In this document: positions 37,401 through 45,079 of the stretch, piece after piece | Layout of the letters: every line of letters begins with the position of its first letter | Position numbering within the stretch: position 1 is the first letter of the stretch | Origin: Fulvivirga ligni | GTDB lineage: Bacteria; Bacteroidota; Bacteroidia; Cytophagales; Cyclobacteriaceae | Reading direction: 5' to 3' | Assembly (NCBI RefSeq): GCF_021389935.1 | Contig: NZ_CP089979.1 | Span: 3,391,001 to 3,455,000, forward strand | DNA length: 64,000 nucleotides | Notes under the pieces: model-generated | What the model was told of the DNA's origin: nothing | Database searches by the model: none | Seen by the model: only the letters and a program-made list of their open reading frames with translations | Program-made: the position numbers and the translations under genes

Positions 37401-40221
37401 TGTATGTGGTGCCTATTTCAGCGCCTCCGAAAGTGAAACTAATAGCTGTTTCATTGGTAGAGTTAATCGATATTTGATCAATAGAAACCGAATATCCAGT
37501 TGGTGCTGATGTGTCTTTCAGTTCCGTGTCGGTAGCAGCACTGCCGGTATTGCCTGCAATATCAGTTAACGTGACCGATAGAGTGATAGTGCCATCTCCA
37601 AGGCCGCTAAGGTCTATGCCTGTAATCTGATCTGTTGCTGTAACTATAGTGCCTGATCCTGTAATATTGCTGCCGCCCCCTGAGCTGCTAAAAGTATAAT
37701 TGTAAGTAGCACCAACTTCTGCACCTGCGAAGGTAAAGCTCACACTACCTTCATTACTGTTGTTTATTGGACTTTGGTCTATAGAAACAGTGTATCCAGA
37801 AGGAGCTGTGGTATCTTTAGTTTTAGTATCTGTAGCTGCTGAACCAGTATTACTATTGACATCAGTCAATGTTACAGTTAGCGTTATTATAACATCACCC
37901 AATCCACTAAGATCTATACCTGTGATTTGGTCTGTAGCTGTCGTCAAGGTGCCTGACCCTGTAACATTAGCACCGCCTCCAGAACTGCTGAAGGTATAAT
38001 TATAAGTAGCTCCCACTTCACCACCGGCAAATGTGAAGCTGGTGGCATTCACATTAGATGAATTTATAAATGCTTGATCTATTGAAACTGTGTAGCCAGA
38101 AGGAGCTGTGGTGTCTTTTGTCTTCGTGTCGGTAGCGGCGAGTCCTGTGCTTCCAAAGGTGTCTGTTAGTGTTACTGATAGGGTTATTGTACCATCGCCC
38201 AGGCCGCTGAGATCTATTCCGGTTATCTGATCGGTGGCAGTAACTATGGTGCCCGACAACGTGACATTAGCGCCACCGCCGGAGCTGCTGAAGGTGTAGT
38301 TATAAGTAGCACCTAGTTCTGCGCCAGCAAACGTAAAACTCACAGCTGATTCATTGGACAGATTAATAGAACTTTGATCAATACTTACAGTATAACCGCT
38401 CGGAGGGGTTGCATCTTCATCTGTTATAGTTACAGTAACCTGTTGCGAGCCATCTTCAGTAGCATTTGTAGGGGTATTCATGTCAACTATAATAGTTTCA
38501 TCACCTTCCTCAAAACCATCTAATTGAGAGGTTATTCTAATACTATCCATTGTTTCACCCACAGATATTACAATTGAGCTACTTGTTATGGCATAATCTG
38601 TTCCTCCACCTGTAGCTGTGCCTGAAAAGCTTAATGGAATAGTTACGGTAGTGGCAGAAGGAGTATCGATCACGCCGACGATATAAGCAATACCTCCACT
38701 CTCGTCGGCTATGGGATTATAAATATTTCTTAATAGTAAAGAAGCCAGGGGAGGAGAGTCATCATCTATGATGGTAAATGTTTCTTGCTGAGTGCCGCTT
38801 TCTATTCCGTTAGTTACACCAGATATATCTATATCTACCGTTTCATTAGTTTCGTAAAGGGCATCGGGTACATTGGTAAGGCTAATATTTCCGGTAGTAG
38901 CTCCTGCCAATATTGATATTGATGCTCCACTCAGGGTGTAATCGACTACATTGGTTGCCGTACCTGAAAAAGCCAGATTTACAGTGGTGTTAGCTCCATA
39001 GGCGTTGGAGAGTGTGGCTGTAACTGTATTTGCTGTTGTATTTGACTCCACTCTTGAGGATGGAGTGATGGATAATGTGACCGACGGTATAGGGACTACA
39101 TTGAGTGTAGCTACATAGTTTCCCGTGCTGTTATCAGTTCCATCATTCACTTCAAATTGAAAGGTGGTGCTTGTACTACCGTTTTGTATATATTGAAGAT
39201 TTCCAGCATCCAGATCAGCCTTGCTCACCATATCACTGATATTTACCTCTTCACCACCATCATAAGTGTCGTCATTATCAGCATCTACATACAGGGTTCC
39301 CGCTACAGGTAGGCTTTCAATGAGTACATGATCCAAAGGATCTCCATCGCTGTCATTATAGCTAAAGTCCGCAGTACTAAAAGTGTAACTTAAGTTTTCA
39401 TAAGGACCGGTTGAAGTAGAAAAACTGGAGGCCGTAGGAGGGGTGTTAGCTGATATTAAAGTGAAAATGGGGTTTGAGCCAGGGAATTTGGTGCCTCCTG
39501 CTGAAATATCATAGGGGGTGGCTTCATCACCTGCCCAATTCGGATTGTTTGTAATTGCGGCCAGTAAAGAACTTTTACTGCCGGTTCTGGTGCCCTCATA
39601 TACCATGTTGTCAGCATGATAAGTGAGCGTAGTGAGACCAATGGCTGTTACTCCTAAAGTAAGGCCTGATGGAAGGTGCGATGTGGTAGAAGAAATTGTT
39701 GCATTGGTTGACCACTCTCCGGGATTAGTGCCTGAGGAAGTAGACCAGTTGGCCCAACCAAAAATCCAGTTGGTAGGTGTAAGGTAATCCGAGCCCTGAT
39801 AAACAAACCAATTATCACCACCGCTTGTTACTGCGGAATTAGAACCGCTCCATCCCACCGTTGTCACTGTTCCGTAGGCTGTAATGTCTCCAGTAATTAC
39901 GGCGGGTGATCCGCCAGTTATGGTATAACTCATCACCGTACCCGCAGGAACAGTTGTAGTGGTGGTCCAAGTGATGGCTCCTTCAACCAAACCTGCCGTG
40001 GTGAATGCTGAGCCATCCCAACCTAGATCAGTGATATAAATAATTTCCCCACTGGGTATGTCCGCGAGGGTCACTATAGTCATTTCATCTGGGATGATAT
40101 CAGAATTGTACCCTATAATAGCGATGTCACCTGTGGCTAATTGTGCCCTTACCTGTGAGCCACACAGCAATAGTAATAAAATAGACAAACCTGTAAACGT
40201 TCTTTTCATGTATCTCTTCAT
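34474..40221 (-). CDS. Giant T9SS type-B repeat adhesin
   Basis: A 1,915-residue secreted surface protein. Signal peptide ending SQVRAQ; an N-terminal lamin-tail/nuclease-associated-like domain (about 28-255); a cadherin-like unit (about 260-375); two Calx-beta domains; nine homologous ~100-residue Ig-like repeats opening with PSGYTVSIDQ or close variants (about 604-1617, interrupted by one divergent Ig-like unit beginning FNSVDDGGGD); a third Calx-beta; a Big-like domain; and a C-terminal type-B sorting domain (FLPTLFSPNNDGTNDRFII). The type-B domain implies export by the type IX system with the PorP/SprF partner next door. Start is the first Met (MKRYMKRT); Met5 is possible. The ligand is unknown. 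Confidence 0.93.
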   Translation of the reverse strand: MKRYMKRTFTGLSILLLLLCGSQVRAQLATGDIAIIGYNSDIIPDEMTIVTLADIPSGEIIYITDLGWDGSAFTTAGLVEGAITWTTTTTVPAGTVMSYTITGGSPAVITGDITAYGTVTTVGWSGSNSAVTSGGDNWFVYQGSDYLTPTNWIFGWANWSTSSGTNPGEWSTNATISSTTSHLPSGLTLGVTAIGLTTLTYHADNMVYEGTRTGSKSSLLAAITNNPNWAGDEATPYDISAGGTKFPGSNPIFTLISANTPPTASSFSTSTGPYENLSYTFSTADFSYNDSDGDPLDHVLIESLPVAGTLYVDADNDDTYDGGEEVNISDMVSKADLDAGNLQYIQNGSTSTTFQFEVNDGTDNSTGNYVATLNVVPIPSVTLSITPSSRVESNTTANTVTATLSNAYGANTTVNLAFSGTATNVVDYTLSGASISILAGATTGNISLTNVPDALYETNETVDIDISGVTNGIESGTQQETFTIIDDDSPPLASLLLRNIYNPIADESGGIAYIVGVIDTPSATTVTIPLSFSGTATGGGTDYAITSSSIVISVGETMDSIRITSQLDGFEEGDETIIVDMNTPTNATEDGSQQVTVTITDEDATPPSGYTVSIDQSSINLSNESAVSFTFAGAELGATYNYTFSSSGGGANVTLSGTIVTATDQITGIDLSGLGDGTITLSVTLTDTFGSTGLAATDTKTKDTTAPSGYTVSIDQAFINSSNVNATSFTFAGGEVGATYNYTFSSSGGGANVTGSGTLTTATDQITGIDLSGLGDVIITLTVTLTDVNSNTGSAATDTKTKDTTAPSGYTVSIDQSPINNSNEGSVSFTFAGAEVGATYNYTFSSSGGGSNITGSGTIVTATDQITGIDLSGLGDGTITLSVTLTDIAGNTGSAATDTELKDTSAPTGYSVSIDQISINSTNETAISFTFGGAEIGTTYNYTFSSNGGGTNVTGSGIIVTATDQITGIDLSGLGDGNITLSVTLTDGNGNIGPAATHSEIKDTTAPTGYSVTIDQTAINSTNDNNISFTFAGGEINSGYNYTFTSSGGGTPVTGTGNIFSTNAQITGIDLSGLADGTVTLSVTLTDVFGNEGSATTDTKNKDTGPPGGYSVSIDLLGEFIINGLNVNIIEFIGTDLEPGTTLNYSFTSDGGGTPVSGTETVTSASQQFDNGGAGYDLSGLSDGTVTLTISLTDGVGNTGPNATDSETKDAGPPTGYSVAWDDALISATEATSTSFTLSSAEIGTTANYSISSSGDGNTATVTGSASITTSTQSISVDVSSLTDGTLTVQVSLTDTGGNTGSNAIDNTAVLDQTAPSGYSVSIDQLIINYTNESAVSFTFASAEVGASYSYTFSSDGGGSNVTGSGTVSGVGEQITAIDLSSLADGNISLSVTLTDPAGNAGTAATDNASKDTSIPTFNSVDDGGGDNSYTSGEGLTIVVDLGESGLNVVADLSVINSGFSSTATFTDNGDGTYTITIADVDAGGNLIENPSTSVPITVTDGAGNQAMDNSLTLNLDKTPPSGYTVSIDQGLIDQSNHQALSFQISGAETADFEYSISSSGGGTPVTASGSISSSTHAVGPVDVSGLPDGVLTVTVTLTDEAGNTGSPADDVVDKEAALISFTTSNSEGQESATTPSIQVDLSVTSVNSITIDYTVSGTATGDGVDYTLANGTLNIPAGSSSGTIDITVVNDALEEDDETIIITLSNPSNAALGSTTEHTYTIVDDDQKLTQIITFAPISDKRVGADPVVLEATGGASGEPITFSMTTSPASGVATLSNGIITILGVGTVTVTASQAGNDFYEAAADVSQTFNIQAGDLFLPTLFSPNNDGTNDRFIIRGGADIQEITCSIFDREGNEVFNSSDMNSLMQQGWDGTSNGKEQPQGAYVWVIKGTFSDGSALTINGKNTGVIRLAR
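35368..38410 (-). repeat. In-gene tandem repeats of about 300 bp
   Basis: The adhesin repeats appear at DNA level with a period of 300 nt over the first five units: the codons for the GYTVSIDQ/GYSVSIDQ opening recur near 38397, 38097, 37797, 37497 and 37197, then at slightly different spacing (about 36891, 36579, 36273). DNA identity between the first units is high by eye, so copy number could vary by recombination or be mis-assembled. Confidence 0.85.
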
Positions 40222-40225
40222 TGGT

Positions 40226-41188
40226 TTAAACTAAAATTTTGGGAGAATTAACTGTGCTCTTTGCTAATCCAAATTTCTCACCATTCCTTAATCCTAAAGC
40301 GGCAAGTTTACCACCTGAAATGATGCATTCAGGTGTTCTGATAATGTTCAATCTTAAAAAACGATAGTCTGAACATAAAACGAATATTCCATTTTCCTGG
40401 TCGGCATGTACAACACTGCCAGGTGTGATTAAGGCTCCATTATTTACCTGTGCAGGACTTACCTCCAGAATATTAATCATAGCACCTCTTAAATAGCTTA
40501 TGGCTCCTCCATAGGTAGGATTGGCTGCGTTTACCAATGCCTCTATTTCATCAGAACTATTTGAAAACCAATCAATAGTAAGGTCATCTTGGGTTGGTCG
40601 TTTGTGAGGTTGAAGTTTTTTTTCTAATTGTTTGTTTAGGGGGTCTACAGCTAAGGTTTTAACTTTTTCAAATAACCTCTCCATAGACATCATTACAAAC
40701 TGACTTAATCTGGCTCCTAGTAATCCGTAATTTTCTCCCGGGTAGATAGTATGCTGTTCCATCATAATGACAGGACCACTATCTATGTGGTCGGTCATGA
40801 AATGATAGCAAATTGGGACAATTTTGTTCTGCTTTCTTAAAATCCAAAATAGTGGGTCAGGACCAGCATCTTCTGGTAGCTTACCGAAATGGATATTTAC
40901 AAAACCATAAGTAGGAATGGTTAAGATAGATGCCTGAATTGTTAAGGGGAAGGTGAAACAAATAGCTAAGTCAGGTTCGAGCGATTTCATCCAATCGTGC
41001 AATACTGCTTGCTCGGTTTTGCTAATTGCTAAGTAAGGAATCTCCTTATGTTCAGCATAATGTCGGATATTGAAATTAGCTTGATGTGAGCGGTTGGTTA
41101 GTACAACTCCTTTTATCATCTTGCTTTCTTCAAGCCAAACTAATAAAGGTAAACTCCATTGAGAATTTGTGAATAATATAATTTGCAT
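40226..41188 (-). CDS. Formyltransferase-family protein
   Basis: A 320-residue protein shaped like methionyl-tRNA formyltransferase or sugar N-formyltransferases. The N-terminal formyltransferase fold has the catalytic Asn and His in FVNIHFGKLPEDAG and the catalytic Asp in DHIDSGPVIM; the usual LLPxxRG loop is altered. A C-terminal Fmt-C/ArnA-like OB domain follows (about 200-310, ALVNAANPTYGGAISYLRGA). It is unlikely to be the housekeeping Fmt because of the altered loop and the context. It ends 4 nt before the adhesin start. The substrate is unknown: a sugar amine or a protein amine are both possible. Confidence 0.8.
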   Translation of the reverse strand: MQIILFTNSQWSLPLLVWLEESKMIKGVVLTNRSHQANFNIRHYAEHKEIPYLAISKTEQAVLHDWMKSLEPDLAICFTFPLTIQASILTIPTYGFVNIHFGKLPEDAGPDPLFWILRKQNKIVPICYHFMTDHIDSGPVIMMEQHTIYPGENYGLLGARLSQFVMMSMERLFEKVKTLAVDPLNKQLEKKLQPHKRPTQDDLTIDWFSNSSDEIEALVNAANPTYGGAISYLRGAMINILEVSPAQVNNGALITPGSVVHADQENGIFVLCSDYRFLRLNIIRTPECIISGGKLAALGLRNGEKFGLAKSTVNSPKILV

Positions 41189-41227
41189 TGATTTTTTGGT
41201 AAATGTTTTTTCTATATTCTTTTAGTT

Positions 41228-42364
41228 TTAGTAGAACATATAGGGGTTAGTAAATGCATTTCTCGAATTGAATATATCCTCATAGCCATCCGCAGGCCTA
41301 AAGTGATGGTGACTTTCTTTAATGCATAAGTTCTCATCTTTCATTCCAGCTCCATAGAAAATGGATAGCGGAAAATTTAAATGGTGATTTCCCTGATCAA
41401 AACTAGCACCAGCTACTACCATGTCTTCCCTAAAGTTACTCCAGGTGTCGAGTATGGTTTGTTCGTCTCTTGCCGGGTCATTTAGGCTTTGCAAGGCCCT
41501 ATAAATTAATTGTCCTTGCTGATATCCTAATAAGTAGAATTCGTTGGCCTCCTCATCAAAATACTCCAGGCAAGACCTTTGAAATATTGTTGAATTTGGA
41601 CTGGAGTTTTTCCAATCGGGAAAGGCCCAAAACTTCTTATTGCCATTGGCATAATTCGAAAAGGGAGTTATAACTGCATTTTTAAGACCACCATCAAAAT
41701 TTTTAATAAACCAGTTAAGAAGCTTCGGGTGTAGGATAAGCGCATATTCATATTCATCATGGAATTGTATTCTTTCCTTTACCTCTCCATTTAGCTCCTC
41801 CAGATTTTCTGTTTTTAATATTATTTCATTCCTTATTTGGCCTCCGGCAGAGATTATTCCCATGCGAAAGGCCCTTAAAGGATCATAACCACAATCATAA
41901 AAAGAGGTAATTATTTCAAATTCTTTTGTGGTATTTTCTGCCATATATCTTCCCAGATAGAAGTATGATTGCCAGTATTGAAGTGTATTATAATACAAGT
42001 TTTTGGTAATCTTGTCAGGTGGAACAGCAGCTTCACCAAGTGTAGAAAGCATAGTGGGGCAGCCGGCCATGCAAGTCATTTTAGCCACCTCTACACCAAT
42101 TAGCGGCTCTATCAACCCTGTGAGAATAATAGCCTGATCAGTGGACAATAGTTTGTGAGCCTTTTCTATACAAATGCTTTCTGTGGCTACACCTACCTCT
42201 TCAATTAGGAGTTCGGCTTTTCCTCTTTCAAATTGGTTCTCATGAACAGTGAAATATAGCCTCATGCCATTAAGAAAATAACCAGCTGCACCAGGGTATT
42301 GTCTGGAATTTGGCAGTAGCACACCTACTTTTAATATTTGCTGTTCTCTTTTCTTAATGAGCAT
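41228..42364 (-). CDS. Periplasmic-binding-protein-like protein lacking a signal peptide
   Basis: A 378-residue protein with the fold pattern of branched-chain amino-acid/amide-type substrate-binding proteins (Peripla_BP_6): LKVGVLLPNSRQYPGAAGYF, DQAIILTGLIEPLIGVEVA and EFYLLGYQQGQLIYRAL. The N-terminus (MLIKKREQQILKVG) begins almost directly with the first strand, with no signal sequence, so it is either cytoplasmic or exported by an unusual route. No ABC transporter genes are near. It lies 25 nt after the second collar protein and 39 nt before the formyltransferase. A cytoplasmic ligand sensor is one possibility. Confidence 0.72.
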   Translation of the reverse strand: MLIKKREQQILKVGVLLPNSRQYPGAAGYFLNGMRLYFTVHENQFERGKAELLIEEVGVATESICIEKAHKLLSTDQAIILTGLIEPLIGVEVAKMTCMAGCPTMLSTLGEAAVPPDKITKNLYYNTLQYWQSYFYLGRYMAENTTKEFEIITSFYDCGYDPLRAFRMGIISAGGQIRNEIILKTENLEELNGEVKERIQFHDEYEYALILHPKLLNWFIKNFDGGLKNAVITPFSNYANGNKKFWAFPDWKNSSPNSTIFQRSCLEYFDEEANEFYLLGYQQGQLIYRALQSLNDPARDEQTILDTWSNFREDMVVAGASFDQGNHHLNFPLSIFYGAGMKDENLCIKESHHHFRPADGYEDIFNSRNAFTNPYMFY

Positions 42365-42389
42365 GTGTCATAGATGTATGGTTAAAATT

Positions 42390-42968
42390 TTATGATCTCG
42401 ACGGATATATCCCACTAATGCAAATTATCGGGGTTACGACTAAAAACGGTTGCATATTATTGTGATCCTGACTTCCTCCTGTGTTACCGATAGTGGTAGT
42501 TGCAGCACCTGTGGCCGCAGCGTCTATTGTAGTTCCTGAATTCGTATAAAGATTTACTTCATCACCATTTGAATCTCTTGCCTTTCCTGGGGCCATGCCA
42601 GAGGCAGGCGTAGGAGTGGTTCCTTCAGCATTTCTGGCAATGATTACTCCAGTAGTATCTAGTGTTGTGTTTGCTAAGTGGTTATGTTGCGGCAAATTTG
42701 GAAGCGTTAGATAAACATATTCCTGTCCGCTGGCCTGGCCTGGAATTCTGGAAGTTAGTCCATTTCCTTCGCCCGGTCCAATAGCTACCCTTCCCCTCAG
42801 GTCTGGTAGGGCAAATGAAGTTCTTCCATCTCCACCGTATATAGTGCTAATAAGCGAAAATAATGGCTGATTGGTGTTTATAGGTAATAATTGTCCTCCA
42901 CAAGCGGCCCAATTTCGAGGTATCCAGGTGGGAGCCCAATACCTTATTTCAGATAAGTATCCTTCCAT
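42390..42968 (-). CDS. Phage tail-collar / MdpB-like protein, copy 2
   Basis: A 192-residue protein of the tail-collar (microcystin-dependent protein, MdpB) family. Signature segments: ACGGQLLPINTNQPLFSLIS, TIYGGDGRTSFALPDLRGRV and the terminal GGSQDHNNMQPFLVVTPII. There is no signal peptide. It is a tandem paralogue of the next gene upstream, with the same length and end (IYPSRS versus TYPTRS). In phages such domains sit at tail-fibre attachment points; chromosomal copies away from phages are common and of unknown function. No other phage gene is nearby. Confidence 0.9.
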   Translation of the reverse strand: MEGYLSEIRYWAPTWIPRNWAACGGQLLPINTNQPLFSLISTIYGGDGRTSFALPDLRGRVAIGPGEGNGLTSRIPGQASGQEYVYLTLPNLPQHNHLANTTLDTTGVIIARNAEGTTPTPASGMAPGKARDSNGDEVNLYTNSGTTIDAAATGAATTTIGNTGGSQDHNNMQPFLVVTPIICISGIYPSRS

Positions 42969-42995
42969 TGTGTGATTTTTAAATGATTGAATGAT

Positions 42996-43574
42996 TTATG
43001 ACCTGGTAGGATATGTTCCTTCATAGCAAATGATAGGTGTAACACATTTCCAGGGTTGCATATTATTATGTGGTTGGCCGCTACCGGTCAGTCCAAGGAT
43101 GGTCGTAGCATTACCAGTGAGTTGAGCGGTTACAGTTGTTCCAGTGTTAGTGTATAATTTTAATTCGTCTGCGTTGATGTCAGTAGCAACTCCGGGGTAA
43201 TAACCTGGTGAAGGGGTGGCAACAGTTCCCGATCCAGTAGCAGCAATGGGTACACTAACACCACCTAGCTGAGTTGTTGCCGCATGATTGTGGACAGGCA
43301 TTTCTAATACATTAAGAGTAACAGTTTCAGTGCCTCCTCCTTGTCCATTAATTCGGGTAGTAAGGCCTGGTCCACTTCCAGAACCCACGATCGCACGACC
43401 CCTTAAGTCAGGTAAGCCAAAAGTAGTTCTTGCATCGCCTCCATATATTGAACCGATAAGCGAAAAGAAAGCGGTGAACTGAGCAATTGATAAGAGCCGA
43501 CCATCACATGGTAGCCAATTACGTGGAGTCCAACTGGGGCCGAAGTATCGAATTTCTGAGATTGTTCCGTCCAT
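42996..43574 (-). CDS. Phage tail-collar / MdpB-like protein, copy 1
   Basis: A 192-residue collar-domain protein and first gene of the six-gene run: PCDGRLLSIAQFTAFFSLIG, SIYGGDARTTFGLPDLRGRA, EMPVHNHAATTQ and HNNMQPWKCVTPIICYEGTY are the family marks. It is clearly a duplicate of the next gene, with divergence concentrated in the central Ala/Thr/Gly-rich stalk. No signal peptide. The 79-nt AT-rich divergent spacer upstream, shared with a small plus-strand gene, must hold the promoter, but I see no clean consensus. Confidence 0.92.
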   Translation of the reverse strand: MDGTISEIRYFGPSWTPRNWLPCDGRLLSIAQFTAFFSLIGSIYGGDARTTFGLPDLRGRAIVGSGSGPGLTTRINGQGGGTETVTLNVLEMPVHNHAATTQLGGVSVPIAATGSGTVATPSPGYYPGVATDINADELKLYTNTGTTVTAQLTGNATTILGLTGSGQPHNNMQPWKCVTPIICYEGTYPTRS

Positions 43575-43653
43575 TAGTAAAATTATTTATTGTTATTATT
43601 TAAAATATTTATGATTTTATATATAAATCAACTTAAATAAATGGAATAAGATT

Positions 43654-43944
43654 ATGATAGCTGATGATATATATTATGAATCAATCAAAAGGGTTATACT
43701 TCATGATTTGAATCAATGGGCTCCCAATAAGCCGTTGCTAGACACTATTTGCGAGACTTGGTCTGGATATCCGTTGGTTTATGACTGTTCCTTAATTAGC
43801 TACAAAGGGGGTGAGCCAGTGTTTGAAGTATGGAAGCATAAGTACTTCCTGGATTCATTTGTGTATGCTCACATCTATAGACATGGATATGCGGGCTATG
43901 TTGTGGCTCAATCTTATTTAGGGTTTAAAGAATTTCCTTTATAA
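43654..43944 (+). CDS. Small hypothetical protein divergent from the collar-adhesin run
   Basis: A 96-residue soluble protein rich in Tyr, Trp and His (for example EVWKHKYFLDSFVYAHIYRH). I do not recognise it. It begins 79 nt from the first collar gene on the opposite strand, so the two share a control region and might be co-regulated. It is followed by 269 nt of very AT-rich sequence without a gene. Confidence 0.45.
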   Translation: MIADDIYYESIKRVILHDLNQWAPNKPLLDTICETWSGYPLVYDCSLISYKGGEPVFEVWKHKYFLDSFVYAHIYRHGYAGYVVAQSYLGFKEFPL

Positions 43945-44213
43945 ACCGAAAGTATAACCGTTATTTCAAAGAGCCTGGATGACATTGAATATACTGCAGG
44001 AGGTGTCAGTAATATCATACACTTAAAATAAATATAACTAAAAAAAGTAATATTAATAATTATTTATGCTTAATTTATTTAATGAATTACGAAGTATATT
44101 ATAAATAAATATATTTATATCTATTTGAAATATTACATTACTTTTAGTGCTATTTTCTTTATCCCATCATCAACTTAAAATCATATTTCCTAATCCAACT
44201 AAATACTAAACCG

Positions 44214-44972
44214 ATGGCTAAAAAATCGACAATTCTCAGTCTGACAGCGTCTAACAAAATGCGATCAATAGACGAAAATGGTGCGGGCAAAGCCGATCAT
44301 GATCATGTCAGAGATGTAAGTTTAAGTGCAAACGGTACACAGTGGGCAGTGTTTATAGAGCCCACCACTACAGCTGAAGCTGCCGGTGATGGAGGAGTAA
44401 TTAAGTATAAAAAAGCTAAGTCGAAGAAATGGGAGGTATTTGAAGGTGTAGGCGGGGTTAAAATTGATGGTGGTCCATCAGGCTCTACGGCTTACGTAAT
44501 AAACAACAAAGGGGAGATTTATCAGCTTGATGTTGGAAAGGATCCTAAGATGCTGGCAGGTCAGGGCTTTGCCAGAGAGATTAGTGCAGGTGCTGATGGC
44601 ACAGTGTGGGTAATAACCAATTCACCTACTCATGGTGGTGGCGAGGTACATTATTTAAAGGGTTCAGAACAGTGGCAAAAAGTGCCTGGTGAAATGGGAG
44701 GGATGAAAATATCAGGTAAGCCCGATGGAAGTGCTCTCATAATAAACAATGATGGCGTTTTAGGAATGATAACCACTGATGGAAGTTATGAGCAGCTTAC
44801 CGGACAAGGTTTTGCGCGTGAAATAAGTGTGGCACCTGATGGCTCTACCTGGATCATTTCTAACGAGCCTGCCGATGATGGTGGCAATATAGTCTCTTAT
44901 CAATCTTCAGAAGGTGGTGCCTGGAAGGATGTGGAAGGAGGAGCCATTATATTGGATGCTGGTTTTGCATAA
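44214..44972 (+). CDS. Tectonin-like beta-propeller protein
   Basis: A 252-residue protein built of repeated units like those of tectonins or tachylectin-1: GQGFAREISAGADGTVWVIT and GQGFAREISVAPDGSTWIIS are two copies of the same strand pattern, alternating with GGVKIDGGPSGSTAYVINN and GGMKISGKPDGSALIINN. About five or six blades can be counted. Tectonins often bind sugars or lipid A. There is no signal peptide. It sits next to the collar-adhesin run and upstream of the respiratory genes; a link to the former is inferred from proximity and from shared recognition-type folds. Confidence 0.72.
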   Translation: MAKKSTILSLTASNKMRSIDENGAGKADHDHVRDVSLSANGTQWAVFIEPTTTAEAAGDGGVIKYKKAKSKKWEVFEGVGGVKIDGGPSGSTAYVINNKGEIYQLDVGKDPKMLAGQGFAREISAGADGTVWVITNSPTHGGGEVHYLKGSEQWQKVPGEMGGMKISGKPDGSALIINNDGVLGMITTDGSYEQLTGQGFAREISVAPDGSTWIISNEPADDGGNIVSYQSSEGGAWKDVEGGAIILDAGFA

Positions 44973-44988
44973 AGCAAGTTATAGAAAC

Positions 44989-45002
44989 CTGACAAAAATC
45001 AG
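44989..45002 (+). promoter_or_regulatory. FNR/CRP-like box upstream of uspA-ccoI-ccoS
   Basis: CTGAC-AAAA-ATCAG, a near-perfect inverted repeat, with flanking symmetry (AAAC before, TTTT after). It is centred about 85 bp before the universal stress protein start. One of four such boxes in the window. Confidence 0.6.
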
Positions 45003-45079
45003 TTTTGGTGGTGATGTATGCTTCTGGAATCTTTCGGTGTGTTCCTGATCTTTGACTATTAACAAAAAAGGGTAAAGTC

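Noticed and set aside
35121-38000. Plus-strand frames opposite the adhesin
   Set aside because: They are low-complexity antisense shadows of the repeat codons, rich in Pro/Ser/Val, with no independent start signals.
42390-43574. Prophage or tailocin remnant suggested by the collar proteins
   Set aside because: No capsid, terminase, sheath, tube, baseplate or holin genes occur on either side; the run consists otherwise of non-phage genes.
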